The notes below the pieces were generated by a model, which was not told where the DNA came from, did not search any database, and was given only the letters and a program-made list of their open reading frames with translations. A DNA stretch of 64,000 bases from Phallus indusiatus (lineage: Eukaryota; Basidiomycota; Agaricomycetes; Phallales; Phallaceae), in the NCBI GenBank assembly GCA_027605045.1, contig JAQFWX010000001.1:1798001-1862000 (forward strand), written 5' to 3'. Each line of letters opens with the position of its first letter. Positions within the stretch are counted from its first letter, which is position 1. Below are positions 22,952 to 34,694 of the stretch, piece after piece. A program made the translations under genes and the position numbers.

Positions 22952-25900
22952 TTAATAGGGTAAACCTAGGTGTTTCATATGTGTCTGCCAAGCGGAGTAC
23001 TGATTCATGTCATGTTCTTGAAGATCAGTATGACTATCCAATGAGGGATCGGTATAATGGAATTGTGTTTGTTGTTCATGTATTCGATGTGAGTCATTTG
23101 CGTTATAGTGATTGTGCCAAAGCATGTCTCCCCCCGGATAAACTGGACTTTCGGAGTAAGTCGAGTACCCCGCCGTATACCGCTCCATGTCGTGGTGATG
23201 GCTTTCCTGTTTTGTCATATGCATATCGGGCCGCAAAGTGTAGTAAGAGGAAGTGTCGTCAACCTGGATGTGAACATTTGGTGCCGTACTAGAACCGGGT
23301 AGGGCGAAAACGTAGGCACCGTGCTCGGTTGGATTTGAGGACACGCGCTGTGACTGTTCAACATATTGAAGGAGTAAAGGATGGACATTGTCCAGATGGG
23401 TAGTTGTCGGTATAGGCACAGGTGATTTTGTCAGACGTTCAATCCCGCCTTGATGAGCCTTCAAATGACTTGATATAGGTAATTGCGAAACATTTGTCTT
23501 CCCGCCTAGGACTCTCAAGTCTTGGTCATTATCGTCATCTTCATCGTCTTGATTTCGTGTCGGGTCTGGCGAAAACAGCTGATGTCCACGATAATAGGGC
23601 TCGTAAGCTGTCGCAGCCTTGTCCCGTAAACGTTTCATTACTGGCTATGGGTAATATATTCATAAAAAGAATACCAGCATATGATACATTCAACGCACCA
23701 ATGCATTTGAAGCCGGGAAGCACTCTCCCGCAGCAGATTTGAATAGCGAATATACTAGTTCTAAGCCTTCGAAAGCACCTGAAGCGTATGAGGAACGTGG
23801 CGCGCACGTCACGAGAAGACACAAAGATATCTACAATACAACGATAAGTTAACGACGAGCACTAAAAGGTACACCATACTGAAGCTGAAAACGCATTAGA
23901 CCAAAGAAGCCCGAATCGCTGTGATAGTTCAGGATGTAGCGAGTAGGCATGTTGTAGAGACAGAATGGATCTCCATGCGCTGGTATATGTTGCATATACA
24001 GACGGTGCAAATCTTGACTGCATAGGATCTCTTTCTTCTTCCAGAGCTCGCCCAAAAAAACCCCGATGTAATAATAAAAGTGCTATAAACTCAGAAATCG
24101 ACGGCTTTCCTTCAATACATGTACTGTGTACATACCGATACTGTGCGCTTGAATCAATAAGGCTCTCTGCATGTTTAAACCTGGGACTTCGTTTGGTTGA
24201 GGAGGTGGAGGTGCTATACCGCTAACTTGCATGGCGGTATCTGGTGGCATCTTGAATGCTTGAATACTACGGTCTAACTCCAATATCTCGATGTATGGTG
24301 GCGTCTTTACAGTTAATGTTTTCTCTAAAACACGTGCTAAATATCGAGCGAAAACATGCTTCCACGTGTGCCAAACATGGCCTGTTTAACGTAAGTGGTT
24401 GAAGTCTGTCGTAAGAAATGAACTACCTTTCGAATCTGGAACAGTCATAGCGTGATGGGTTTCAGTAGGTACTTTACAATATACCTCGGTTAAGTCGGTG
24501 GCCGTTGGTCGACCTAAGCCCAGGCTCTACTCGAATATTTGCAACTTTTTTTCAAACGAAAAGAATAAGGATTTGGTGCTTACGAGCCACCCTTCCAAAG
24601 TGAGAAGCTCCCAAAATGTTTTGCGTCGATTGTTAGCCTGACTTTTATCTGTACGATCCCAGTAATCGAAATCACGGTCTAGTAGAAAAGGTATCAGAGA
24701 AGAGCCAGAGCATAGCAGTGAGATAGTTCACACACGGAGTCCCAGCTGAAATGGGTGATATTCTGATTAGCAACTTGAAGTCCAGTGATAAGAAAGCGGA
24801 AAAATTATACAGTTTGAGACAGCTTTTGTTGGTTTGCACTTAGATAATTATAAATCCTGAGAAATGACAACGAACCTTGGAGGCTAAACAGTGAACCAGC
24901 CACGCTTGATTTGGTCCATTCCTTTTGTTGGACAGCACAAAGAATAGTCCCAACAAAAACTGTAGCCGGAAGGTTACAAAAACACGTCATCTAAATAATT
25001 TGTGAAAAACTATAGTACCAATGTTTGGATGCAAGCTAAAGTAGGTTCTGTTTATTTTAGATAAGACCCGAAGGAAGTGACTGGATAAACATAAAAGGCA
25101 CACCTTCAACGAAAGGCGTCAGTGATAAGGATGCCCGTGCGAGTTGATGCAACTCCATAGCATAAACATTATACGGTTTTTGTTTGAGATCCATAAGGGC
25201 ACCATGCGATACGATGGAAAATACGAGAGCCAATCGATCTAGCTTGATCAATGCAGGGTCATTTGCATAATGTAAGACATGTTGAAAGCTTTCTTCGAAA
25301 TAAACGCGTGGGCACGGCTCATATCTCTTAATACGTTAGCATATAACTCTGCATGTAGACCTAATTACTTACAACCAGGAGGCGTGCGCATAGTAGAGAT
25401 CTACTAGATTCTGCAATTCACTTGGTGCTGGCAGATACGCTAGTATGTTTTGAACCATCGTGATATCGCGATTCTTGGTAGAGGAACCAGAAGAAAAGCT
25501 ATTACTAAGATATTGTAGATCCAGCGGTAATGTACTAGATGCGACGAAAGGTTCATCATCGAGGAAAGAACTATCCTATACAAAGTCAAACAAAAATCAA
25601 CAAATCAGGATATAGTTATTCTTCACCTTCAAATAGAACTAGAAAGATTACTGTCAATTTGGATTTCTTTTCACTAAAGATAGGAGAAATTACCTCAGCA
25701 TGAGCAGTCTGACCATAAAACTTGGAATCTCCAGAGGATGTCATTTTGAAGGAACCAAACGGATTGAGAAGAAAGGGAACATTAGGATCTTCGGGACTAA
25801 GGGGAGGACTCGATTCTTCTTTCTTAACAATAGTTTTGGATTGTTGTACCAAGTGCGAAGACATGTCGACTTTGTTACTTAGTTCGACGGGAACTTTAAT

Positions 25901-26519
25901 GAGAAGAAGGTCCTCGCGGAGAAGGGGATGCGGGACGTCTTTGTGAATCTCAGCTAGACCATCTTCCAACTGTCGGATGCGTTCGCTCATCTCGGAGATT
26001 TTTTCGTGATAGGTTTCGGTATTTGCAAGGACAAAGCGAGTACCCTTAGTTGCCAGAGCACCTGTGTATGAAAATTGAAATAAGAAAAAAAAGCGAGACA
26101 GAGTAACAGTAGTATCGTCACCGTCTGGACAGATTGCTGGCAGAAAAATTACACATTAGTAAATATATCACTCAGATCGATGCGAGGTGTTTTGCATACC
26201 AGCGCAACCACGCTTTGTACAGGACTCGCAAGGAAAAACACGATCACATCTACGATTTGTTACAGTGATAAGTTGATGGTGAAAAAGGAAGACCAAGTGA
26301 TCTGTTTTTATTTACCTCAACTATTTCGCAACAGTCAGATTAGCTTCAAAAAAAAAAAGACACAAAGAACGAACAAACGAACCTTCAATCTTCTACATTC
26401 TGAATTGTTTTTGTTCATGTTTTAGTACTAGGCAGGAAAAGATTAAAAGCTGGGACATCACCAGCACAACTGAGCAAACCACGTCGTCTCTTATCCTTTG
26501 GAAGCGTCTTGGAAGACAT
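22952..26519 (-). CDS. Zn2Cys6 fungal transcription factor
   Basis: It starts at ATG 26519. The zinc cluster is split over five small exons: 26519-26462, 26399-26383 (17 bp), 26320-26316 (5 bp, TTGAG), 26249-26200 and 26136-26122 (15 bp), followed by a longer exon from about 26060. Joined, they give GLLSCAECRRLKLRCDRVFP and then CESCTKRGCAAICPDG, a complete CX2CX6CX5-9CX2CX6-8C motif with all six cysteines. A coiled-coil dimerisation segment follows (EKISEMSERIRQLEDGLAEI). The middle (about 25500-24000) resembles the fungal-specific transcription factor domain (FEESFQHVLHYAND, LDRLALVFSIVSHGALMD). The C-terminal 228 residues are disordered, rich in His, Gln, Ser and Asp. Targets are unknown. 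Adjacency to the P450 does not prove it regulates it. Confidence 0.85.
26316..26320 (-). other. 5-nt microexon TTGAG
   Basis: Flanked on the - strand by AAATAG| and |GTAAATA. The flanking introns are 62 and 66 bp, the usual size here. It supplies Leu and two bases of Arg in the LKLRCDR core of the zinc cluster. Without it the join loses frame and the second cysteine group. Confidence 0.7.
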
Positions 26520-26912
26520 TGAACGAGATAATCGGCCGGTATTACAACGAGGAGGACAAGAAGAGAAGGGATAAAGAAAGCCGCCGACTCAGCGCTAGGA
26601 CATGTTTAAAACTAATTGGAACCGATAATAATAAGGTCGATGTGACTGAGAATGGGCGGGTGAATTCATATTAGGGATATGGCTGACATAATAGGCACAC
26701 TAAAAATACGGGTCGCCGTTTGTTAGCAACGCAAGCTTCGGCAACGAAGACGTTTTCTGTGATCTCGCGAGTGGTGTGAAGCAAGTATATATAGAAAACC
26801 AATTACAAATTACTATATATACACTTTATATTTTCATTTTTTTGGCTTTTTAGCTATGTCGAAAAAAAAAATAGATTATAAACAATTATTTTTTCTTCTG
26901 AGGGATGGCGTC
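26520..26912. other. Intergenic region, zinc-cluster promoter
   Basis: 393 bp between the transcription-factor start and the uS12m 3' end. It is purine-rich near 26520-26590 and AT-rich with TATATA runs near 26785-26830. No coding signal was seen. Confidence 0.5.
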
Positions 26913-27430
26913 TTACTCACCACCATACAAGCTACGTCGGGTCATTCTGTTAACCACTCCACTTAAGTCAAGAGCTCCTCGTACAATTTTGTATCTGACG
27001 AGAGAAACGACGATTGGAGAAGTCTTTAATGCAAAAATAAAGTATATGACACAAACCGAACACCAGGCAAATCTTGCACACGACCCCCCCTCACAAGAAC
27101 CACGCTATGTTCTTGCAGATTGTGTCCTTCTCCTGGAATGTAGCATAACACGGACCGACCAGTTGTAAGCTTAACCCTTGCAACCCGCCGTTCACCTGAA
27201 TTCGGTTTTTTGGGCCTGAGAACCATCACAGCAGAACAGACTCCCTTCCGTTGATAACAATTCTCCAGCGCAGGAGCCTTTGATTTAGGCGGTTTGAGTT
27301 TACGACGAGGTTTAGAAGGGCTCCGCATTGATTGGTTCATTGTCCGCGACAAAAGTGGACTATTATGAAACGAACGAACTGCCCCGCCAAAATTGAGAAG
27401 AGGACATAATTGTCGCAGAGCGGAAAACAT
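26913..27430 (-). CDS. MRPS12: Mitochondrial small-subunit ribosomal protein uS12m
   Basis: Two exons: 27430 to about 27057 and about 26988-26913, joined as [19 protein letters not shown]. The N-terminus is a mitochondrial presequence ([20 protein letters not shown]). The uS12 core is clear: [20 protein letters not shown], then [32 protein letters not shown] and [10 protein letters not shown]. This includes the decoding-site PNS loop. uS12 lines the decoding centre of the small subunit. A start at 27430 gives the usual family length. Confidence 0.92.
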
Positions 27431-28762
27431 CCGTCCGTCCGAGGAACAGGAGAGCGAAGGGTTAGGTTAGTTGGTCACGCAGTCGCGCGTAACGCATAAC
27501 GCGTCACCGGTCACCACCTACGTCTCGCTTAGGTTCGGCCAAGTCCCTTTCACACTCCGACTCGAGCTCCGCAGGACCTTCGTAGAAGGGGCTTGGTGCA
27601 ACCTACATGGTTTTCAGGGGTAGCTCGCAGGACTTCTAGCAACCTCACCGTTTATTTTAAGCCTTAGATTACTAGAGACATATTGTAAACGCGATATATA
27701 TTTACAATATTCATTATAATATTATCCCATAATTACCTGTGCGTTGTAAAGATATTTACAAGCGGAGGCAAATCAGCTGAAAGCAAATGTCTAAAAAACT
27801 ATCACCCTCAGTTAAGCACCAACGGCGCGTGATAAAGACAAAAATTATGTCTCAAAATAAAGATAAAAATTCAATTAAAATTAAGAAAACTCAATCTAGT
27901 CGTCGGCATTGATTCTTGATTTGTTTTGGGAATTTTCACAACCTTTCGGCTTAGCTTTCAGGCTGCTCTTGTTGCTTACACAATCGCGCGCCTCCGCAAG
28001 TTGACTGAGGGGATATAAAGGTCACGAACAGAAAGTTGCGCAAAGAGTGGAAGAATATGTTTTTACGGTTCATCACCCTCAGAAATATAAATGGTACTGG
28101 CCCTGACGAAGATTTGAGGAAAAATAATCAAACCTGAGCCTAGATAAGGATGGAGTTGGATTAACCATGAAGCTGGACAATAGAGTTTTGAAGAAAATTT
28201 TCAAACAGGAAATTATGGCTTAATTATTAGGGTTTTTTTGCAAGAATACTAACCTACTGTATGATTTTCATAGCGTATACTGTGTGCAAAACGAAAAAGA
28301 ACGTATAGAATGAGCATTACATAAGTGAATAAATTCCATTCACGTGACATGCTCAATGTGCTCTCCCCGATGAAATTTGTCTCCTGCAGTCTTAATTCTG
28401 GTGCCGGCTGCCAGATAAAGGATTCAAAATTTACTAGAGATAATAACTGAGAATACGTACTTCTCAGAATTCACGGAGATGGATGCCGAGGGCAGTTATA
28501 GGACATGGAAATTTTCAAATCTTCATTTTCATCCTGCAGTCAATCACACATTTTTGGGGGAAGATAATTTTTTTCTAAGTGTTGGAAATGGTAGCCATAC
28601 ATATCTTCTATCTACATGTCAATTTTTTTGCCAGGTTAATCATGAGTTTGCCGTAGCAGGCTGAAAATCGCTACCGGTACTTATCCGGTAGTTTGCTCCA
28701 AGCCCCTCCTCCGGAGGATAAAGCGGAGCTTTACGGGGCTTGCGCCGAACCTACGTCTCGCT
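27431..28762. other. 1.3-kb non-coding stretch with short repeats and hairpins
   Basis: This is the longest gene-free interval. A 14-bp direct repeat (ACCTACGTCTCGCT) occurs at 27516-27529 and 28749-28762, the second copy ending exactly at the NSE2 ATG. Near 27538-27600 lies an imperfect inverted repeat (CCAAGTCCCTTT / AAGGGGCTTGG). AT-rich DNA follows near 27650-27740. The last 100 bp contain two nested hairpins. No open frame resembles a known protein. It could hold a non-autonomous mobile element, a non-coding RNA or just promoters. Confidence 0.5.
28671..28741. repeat. Two adjacent inverted repeats upstream of NSE2
   Basis: CTACCGG (28671-28677) pairs with CCGGTAG (28685-28691). AAGCCCC (28700-28706) pairs with GGGGCTT (28735-28741), with an inner CCTCCGGAGG palindrome. 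They would form GC-rich hairpins in DNA or in the NSE2 leader RNA, 20-90 bases before its ATG. Confidence 0.6.
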
Positions 28763-30107
28763 ATGCCACGGCGCAACCGCGTTCAAGTTGAAGAGTCTGA
28801 CGGAGAAACGGTGGCTTTCGCGGGAAACCGCTCGGATCCCGAAGATATTGGAGATGATAAAGATAGAAAGAGTGTAGGCACCACGAAATCAGGCGCGTCA
28901 AAGAAAAAGACGAAAGTAAAACATGAAAGACGTGCTACCGCCGGCCAGGAAATTTTTGAAGATGCTAACAACAACCCGAATGCTGAAATTGAAAACGACG
29001 TGTTGAATTCATTCAACAAGGACGAATTTCTGGCCACCGCGAGACCCATTCCCAGGGAGCAAGTTGAAATTATTAACAGTGTAATGAATGACCTTCAACA
29101 TCTAGCCACTCAAGTCGAGCATGTGGGCTTCGAGCTCGTTACTGAGACAGCGATGGCTATTGAAGAAGTGTCTGGGGATACGAAAGATGGTGAAGAAGTA
29201 AGACTCCTGTTTCGCGGTGCTATTTGAAATGTAACTGCCTTATTATTCATTTATCCTGATATCAATCAAGCTGGACTTGCTCATGCGTAATCTAATCGAT
29301 GCACAAGAAGAAATCAAGGCGCATGGTCAGAGTCTTGATGATTTAAAACAACGCCTTTTGCGTGGTGAGCTCGTCGTACGTGTCTTGTTTCATTCTAAGC
29401 AACGTATGCATATATCAATTCAAAACGGAGGACAGAACGACTTAGAAGATGCCTACGACACCAAAACCACGCATTTGAAAGAACTTTATCTTAAGAAGAC
29501 TACTCGTCAAAAATACGCTCGTCACGAGAAGTATTTCAGTTTTAAAGAGCAAGTTTGGGAAGTGAATCACGAAGACGCCATGCCACCACTCAAAGACCTT
29601 CCGCGAGGTTAGTAAACAGTTTTTGCTTGTTACAAAATATGAAATCCTAAAAAATCCTAAAAAATCCTAATCTAGAGGTTAACGATAGTGAAGACGAGTC
29701 CGACGTTGAGGTCGGTGGAAAAACGCAGGATTATAAGTGTCCCCTAATCCTCAGAATAATGGATAACCCTATGACATCGTGCGTGCTGCTAAGATACTCC
29801 AAAAAATAAACTCCCCCTCACACCATCCATCAGCCCCTGCGGTCATTCTTTCTCTATGGAAGGCATAAGGGAATATCTGCAAAACGGTAGAAAGAAGGCC
29901 ATCTGTCCTGCAACAGGCTGTGAACAGGTTCGTATGTTTTTCATGTAGTATACCCGTTTTCAAACCAAAATGAAATGTGGTTAGGAGGTCATCTTGAGCG
30001 ATTTTAAACCCAATGAGCGACTTGCACGTCGCATCGCCGATCATGTTCGTCGTGCTCGCCGCAGGGAAGATGAAAGTGACCAGGAAAACACTGAAGTCAT
30101 TGACTAA
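28763..30107 (+). CDS. NSE2: SUMO E3 ligase Nse2/Mms21 (SMC5/6 complex)
   Basis: Six exons: 28763-29197, 29271-29375, 29436-29607, 29676-29778, 29834-29927 and 29985-30107. The C-terminus is an SP-RING: YKCPLILRIMDNPMTSPCGH, then SFSMEGIREYLQ and AICPATGCEQEVILSDFKPN, with the Cys-His-Cys-Cys ligands of zf-Nse. The N-terminal half is helical and acidic, as expected for the SMC5-binding coiled coil (MRNLIDAQEEIKAHGQSLDD). It is SUMO ligase of the SMC5/6 DNA-repair complex. The start ATG lies directly behind a 14-bp repeat. Intron 3 contains three tandem copies of a 10-bp AATCCTAAAA unit. Confidence 0.88.
29643..29672 (+). repeat. 10-bp tandem repeat (x3) in NSE2 intron
   Basis: Three consecutive AATCCTAAAA-type units lie 3-33 bp before the intron's TCTAG acceptor. 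Each contains CTAA, so the repeat multiplies the branch-point sequence. Confidence 0.7.
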
Positions 30108-30365
30108 ACATGGAATTAAAATGAAATTGTACTTGCATCTTTAGTGTATTACATAGTTAATTGGTTACACCACTCCCAATGAGGACGCGTTTCTTGTACA
30201 GGTGGATCCTTCTGGAGACTTTCCATATTTGGAAATATCGTTCAAGTTCCAGTTTGTTCCAGTGCCAACCTGTGTGGTTATTACTGAGCAAATAAAGCTG
30301 TGTCTGAGATAATCCCTCATCCGCCCTCTTTCTTTAACACTACCCTTGAAACCCCGTAATAACTC

Positions 30366-32021
30366 ATGCCTCTTAACTACTCGAAGTGGGATCAGCTAGA
30401 GGTATGTCATAAGATAGCATAAAATAAGCCCTTTGCTGAACTAGAGATATAATCGATTCTTAAAGCTTTCAGATGATTCAGACATCGAAGGACATCCCAA
30501 TGTCGACAAGAAATCTCTCATTCGGTGAGGTTCTCTGGTATGAAGAAGAATCTTTGTCTAACTTAAACTCCATAGTCTGAAACAACGAGATATTCACGAG
30601 AAACGAGAAGCCAGAAAAGTCAAGATCGCTTACTTGCAGACACAAATCGCTATAAACGATGTTCTTAATGAACGATTGAAAACAATAGTTAAAGACGTAG
30701 AAACGGGTGGCAGGACGTATTTTTCAGCTCTGATTGAGCGATTGAAAACCCAACCTTCCCCCGAAGCCCCACCGACTGGAGCAAAAGACCAACCGACGTA
30801 TGACCAGATGATTCATTCGTTATTATTACGCGTTTTGGACGAGGTCACCTCTGGCGGTATTGAAAAAGACGACCCGCAGATGGATTCTGCTCTTACGGAT
30901 GGGCTGAACCGACACATTACGGAACTAGCAGAAAGTCAAGAAAAGTGTAAAAGCGACTATGAGTTGGAGCTAAATGAACAGCGCAAGAAAATCACTGTCG
31001 AAGATATTCACGATGGATTTGAATCGAAGGTATAGCTATATTTCGTTTTTCCATCCGCTTTTATTCATCTGTCGGTTTAGTATGTGCCCCCAGCGCATTC
31101 TACCCAGCCAGTCCCGTTGCCACTGAAATCGAAAGTTAAACAAACAACCATTGAGACAATCAATTCCCCTACTGTTCAAGACGTTGCATCCCGTGAAGCA
31201 ACGTCTGTTGTCGGCACTGCTGAGGATGAAGACGACGAGGAAGAACTACCAGAAATCACACCCCCTCTTCGGGAATTTTCAAAAATTGCATACAAAGACT
31301 ACGATGCGTCGTGGAAATACATTCAGAATCATTCCAGAGAATTGCTCGTTCCCGGTGCAACAGACGCGCTTCTTGTAGAAGCCTTTTCTGCTCAAAGGAG
31401 AGGCGAGAAGAAGTACGCTAAACAATGCGTTCATCAGGGACTGTTGCTCCAGTACTGTGAAAAACTTGGTTCTGATGGTGTTAGCCTGTTCTTCAGGCGG
31501 TGTGTTTACAGAATCTACTTCTGTTTTTCCGATCTCATTTCTTCTTTCTTCGTTGCAGAATGATATCAGACGAAAAGAAAGCTCAGTTGGTATTTCTTAA
31601 CGATGTGGAAGGCACCTACGATCATATTGCTAAGAGGGTCATTGCTACGGCCGCCGAGGAGGCCGAACATGAAACTATACAACTCATGCAAGAAGATCCC
31701 TCTAAACCGATCACATTCAATGTTCCAGACGGGCCCCCACCTGAAGATTTGCGTCTCGAAGGTCCCGGAACAGAAAACATGGACATTGAAGAAGTTAGGA
31801 AGGCGCTGCAGCTTCGCTGGGATGTTTTTGAAAGTTTCAGTGATACGATGAAAGAAGCTTTGAAAAGTGGATCACTGGATAACGTCAATAAAGTGCTTGG
31901 AGAAATGAAAGTTGAGGATGCTGAGGAGGTGGTAAAGCTTCTTGAAGTGGGAGGGATCATGAACCTCTCCGATAGTGGCAATGTCAGAGACATGACGAAA
32001 GGAGATGGTGGCGATCAATAA
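30366..32021 (+). CDS. CDC37: Hsp90 co-chaperone Cdc37
   Basis: Five exons: 30366-30401, 30466-30524, 30576-31029, 31081-31499 and 31559-32021. It starts MPLNYSKWDQLELSDDSDIE, the Cdc37 N-terminus with the conserved CK2-site serine inside LSDDSD. A coiled-coil kinase-binding region follows (HEKREARKVKIAYLQTQIAI). Then come the Hsp90-binding and C-terminal domains (LFFRRMISDEKKAQLVFLND, PGTENMDIEEVRKALQLRWD). It hands client kinases to Hsp90 in the cytosol. Length (about 475 residues) and ending fit fungal Cdc37. It is convergent with the p34 gene, 256 bp away. Confidence 0.93.
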
Positions 32022-32277
32022 ATATTTATCAATAGTTGTAATATCTAGTCAATACGAAATGCATAACACCAAGTTTATCTGTGGATTAAGAAGTTATATA
32101 TCAATTTTGGTTTGCTGTTTTGAGCCGATCCTTGTTATTATCCAACTACGATATTAATCGAAGACTGGCTTTGGCTGAAGGGTAACGAGAACAAATACAC
32201 TCGGCAATAAACCATGATACTAGCCTATCAGTGTCAGCTAGACAGAACGCCCCCCTCGCTGTACTATGATGCACGTG

Positions 32278-33557
32278 CTAATCATCAAAATCGTGATCTA
32301 GGTCACCAAAGCCATAAGCAACACTGAGTGCCACCTTGGCCGCCGCTTTACGCCGTTCGTGTTCGTCTTGGATGCCCGCTATCTTGGATTTCACGGCTTC
32401 AAGACCAGCGAGAACATGCGAAAAATCGTAACGTTCAGTATTATCGTCATCGTTAAAACCATCCCTGCCGAGTTCTATGACATGCCTCGTCGTTTCTTCA
32501 ATTTCGTGACGAGATATATTTGCTTCATTGTCGTTTGACTGATTCGAGGGTAGCGGGGCCGACACAAAGTCACTAAAGTTATCGTCGAAGCCGGATTGTT
32601 CAGAAGACTGTAGATCCTTCGAGTCAGGTGAAAGATTGCTGGGGATTTTTAGCCATGCAGTATCATCCCCCTCATCTTCAATATCAGTCGTTGTAAGCCA
32701 CTTCTCCAACACCTCCATCTCTTGCGCCCGTGTCAATGATTCAAGACTGCTTGAACCACTCAAAAACGACTGGAGGCTTTCCTCCTCATTCTGAGAGTGA
32801 ATAATATCGCTTCTTTTCATATGTCCTGTTTTGCGAATCATAGAGGGCCATAACACGGTGCTCAACGAGTCAATTATTCGTCCCAGACCCGGGATACCTT
32901 TCAAATAAGATATAGATAAAAACAATTATGAGCACAATATATTGCGGTAACAATCTTACCATCAAAACCTTCGTCGTGCCGTAAAGGTGATCTATTGTCC
33001 AGTGTATGCCCGTTTACATATTCAAAACCCAAAGAACTGAAAAAGGAATCGTAGATTTCCTGTTGTTCTTCTGTAGGTTCATCAGAGTCCGATTTTGCAA
33101 CAGACACCGCAAGCGAGACTTCAAAGTCGGAATTTTCTAAAAAGGATAGCAAACGTCTAAACACAACTTGATAATCCTGAAACCATGCGTCATGTTCAGA
33201 AAAATAAATTATGCTCAATGCTCACTTCTGAAGCAACAGGGTCGAATACGAAAATGAACGCAGGGACTCCATTGGCAGAACTTGAAAGTATTTCACGAGA
33301 CCCTTTTAAGACGAAGTGAACGAGAGCAGTATAATAATTATTGGAAATTGTCCATGGAATGTGCTCATTTTCGCTATTGCTCGGTAACGTAGCGTTCTTG
33401 GAGGACGACAACGTGATTAATCCTGTATGATGAAACAATGAAATGTGTTTTAAGATAGATAAAAGCAGGTCTCGTTACTATTGGCTAACTCTTCAGAGTT
33501 TTCAACATTGGATGACACGACTAAGATGGAACATGACGGGGTGGGTTTGGCGGCCAT
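32278..33557 (-). CDS. Alpha/gamma-adaptin-binding protein p34 / Irc6 family
   Basis: Four exons: 33557-33479, 33422-33226, 33176-32960 and 32897-32278. It starts MAAKPTPSCSILVVSSN, the beta-strand opening of a small-GTPase-like fold. It has PAFIFVFDPVASE as the central strand and a conserved C-terminal helix rich in Glu/Asp (ERYDFSHVLAGLEAVKSKIA). This matches the AAGAB p34 family, which includes yeast Irc6 and chaperones assembly of AP-1/AP-2 clathrin adaptors. The linker is acidic and serine-rich. Only 69 bp separate it from the F-box-like gene upstream on the same strand. LAA1 in this window also acts on AP-1, probably by coincidence. Confidence 0.8.
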
Positions 33558-33626
33558 GCATGATCTAATGTCTATCAGGCTTATCTAAAATCCGTCACAA
33601 AATATTATCTTATCAGATATAAGAAT

Positions 33627-34694
33627 CTACAGGGTACTATACAATCCTGCTTTCTCGTCGGGTTTCACGGTCACATGGCCCTTGTGGCACACCTGAACAT
33701 AAAATCTACTACATTGGTCAGCGGAGAAGTAGGACAACCATTGAATCCACTGAAGATCCGGTAATTCTTTCGCAATTGTAAGCGACGCCTCGGCTTCCAT
33801 CACTCGTGTCTGTTGATAATACTTTTGAATACAGTTTTGACAAGAGAGATAAGTGGTAGGATTATGATACGAGGCGTGATGGAAATGAATACTGGAAGGC
33901 GTGAGATACAGGTCAATCAATAGTTTTCGTAGTTTGGTGAGTGGTTTCAGCTGGAAAGACACTGAAGTCTAAGTAAAGTTAATTACACTGCACGAGACAT
34001 CTTGTAACAGAGAGCTTACGGCGAAACACAGTGGTGGTTCTGAGGAAGCAAGTCCCGAATATTGGGCCTCTATCAAACTTCGCAGTCGGAGTTCTTGGAG
34101 ACGGGGGAATTGTTTGGCAATGACAGCAAGTAGCCGTTGGTGATCTGCGACATTCAAGCACTGTAGTTCTAGAATCTGAAGAGAATCCGGAATTCTCTGT
34201 AAAAGCATGTGTGGTCGCCTTATATGGATATCGACCGTATAAACAGAAACCGACATAAGGAAAGGGAATTTGCTAGGGTGCAACGAAGGGATTAGCATTG
34301 CGCTAGCTGGTTGATAGGCTATCTCCCTAGCCAGAGACCTTATCAGAACAAACTTTACGTTATACGAAACGAGATAGATTTACTGAACCCAGTTGTAAAA
34401 CTCTGACATCCTAGTTACAAAATCCCAATTTCGTTCACCTTCAACCCTGTGGGTTAAACATATAACGAGTTGCGTTGGTTTAGAGGCTACCTAAACGAAC
34501 CGTAATCGCGTAAACCACATTCTAAGTCCAATACGTCGTAAAACTCGAGAAGTCGAAAGGAGGTTTTCGACGGCTTTCCATGTCGGCTTTTTGAATCCGA
34601 AAGTGGTATCACCACGATGAGACAGCCTTGGTGTGTCTTCAAAAAACACCTGAACAATTCTGAATAAAATGTCGAAGGGGAGGATTATTGGCAT
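33627..34694 (-). CDS. F-box/LRR-like protein
   Basis: It starts at ATG 34694: MPIILPFDILFRIVQVFFED, like the first helix of fungal F-box domains (LP-DIL-I). Several exons follow with splice joins near 34500/34435, 34380/34335 and 34010/33960; one gives WVQ|SLAREIAYQPA. The later part has leucine-rich segments (LQILELQCLNVADHQRLLAV, FPRLQELRLRSL, LTKLRKLLIDLYLTPSS). It is typical of the large lineage-specific F-box-like families of Agaricomycetes. The specific function is unknown, with substrate recruitment to SCF a guess from the family. Internal exon limits are uncertain. Confidence 0.65.
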
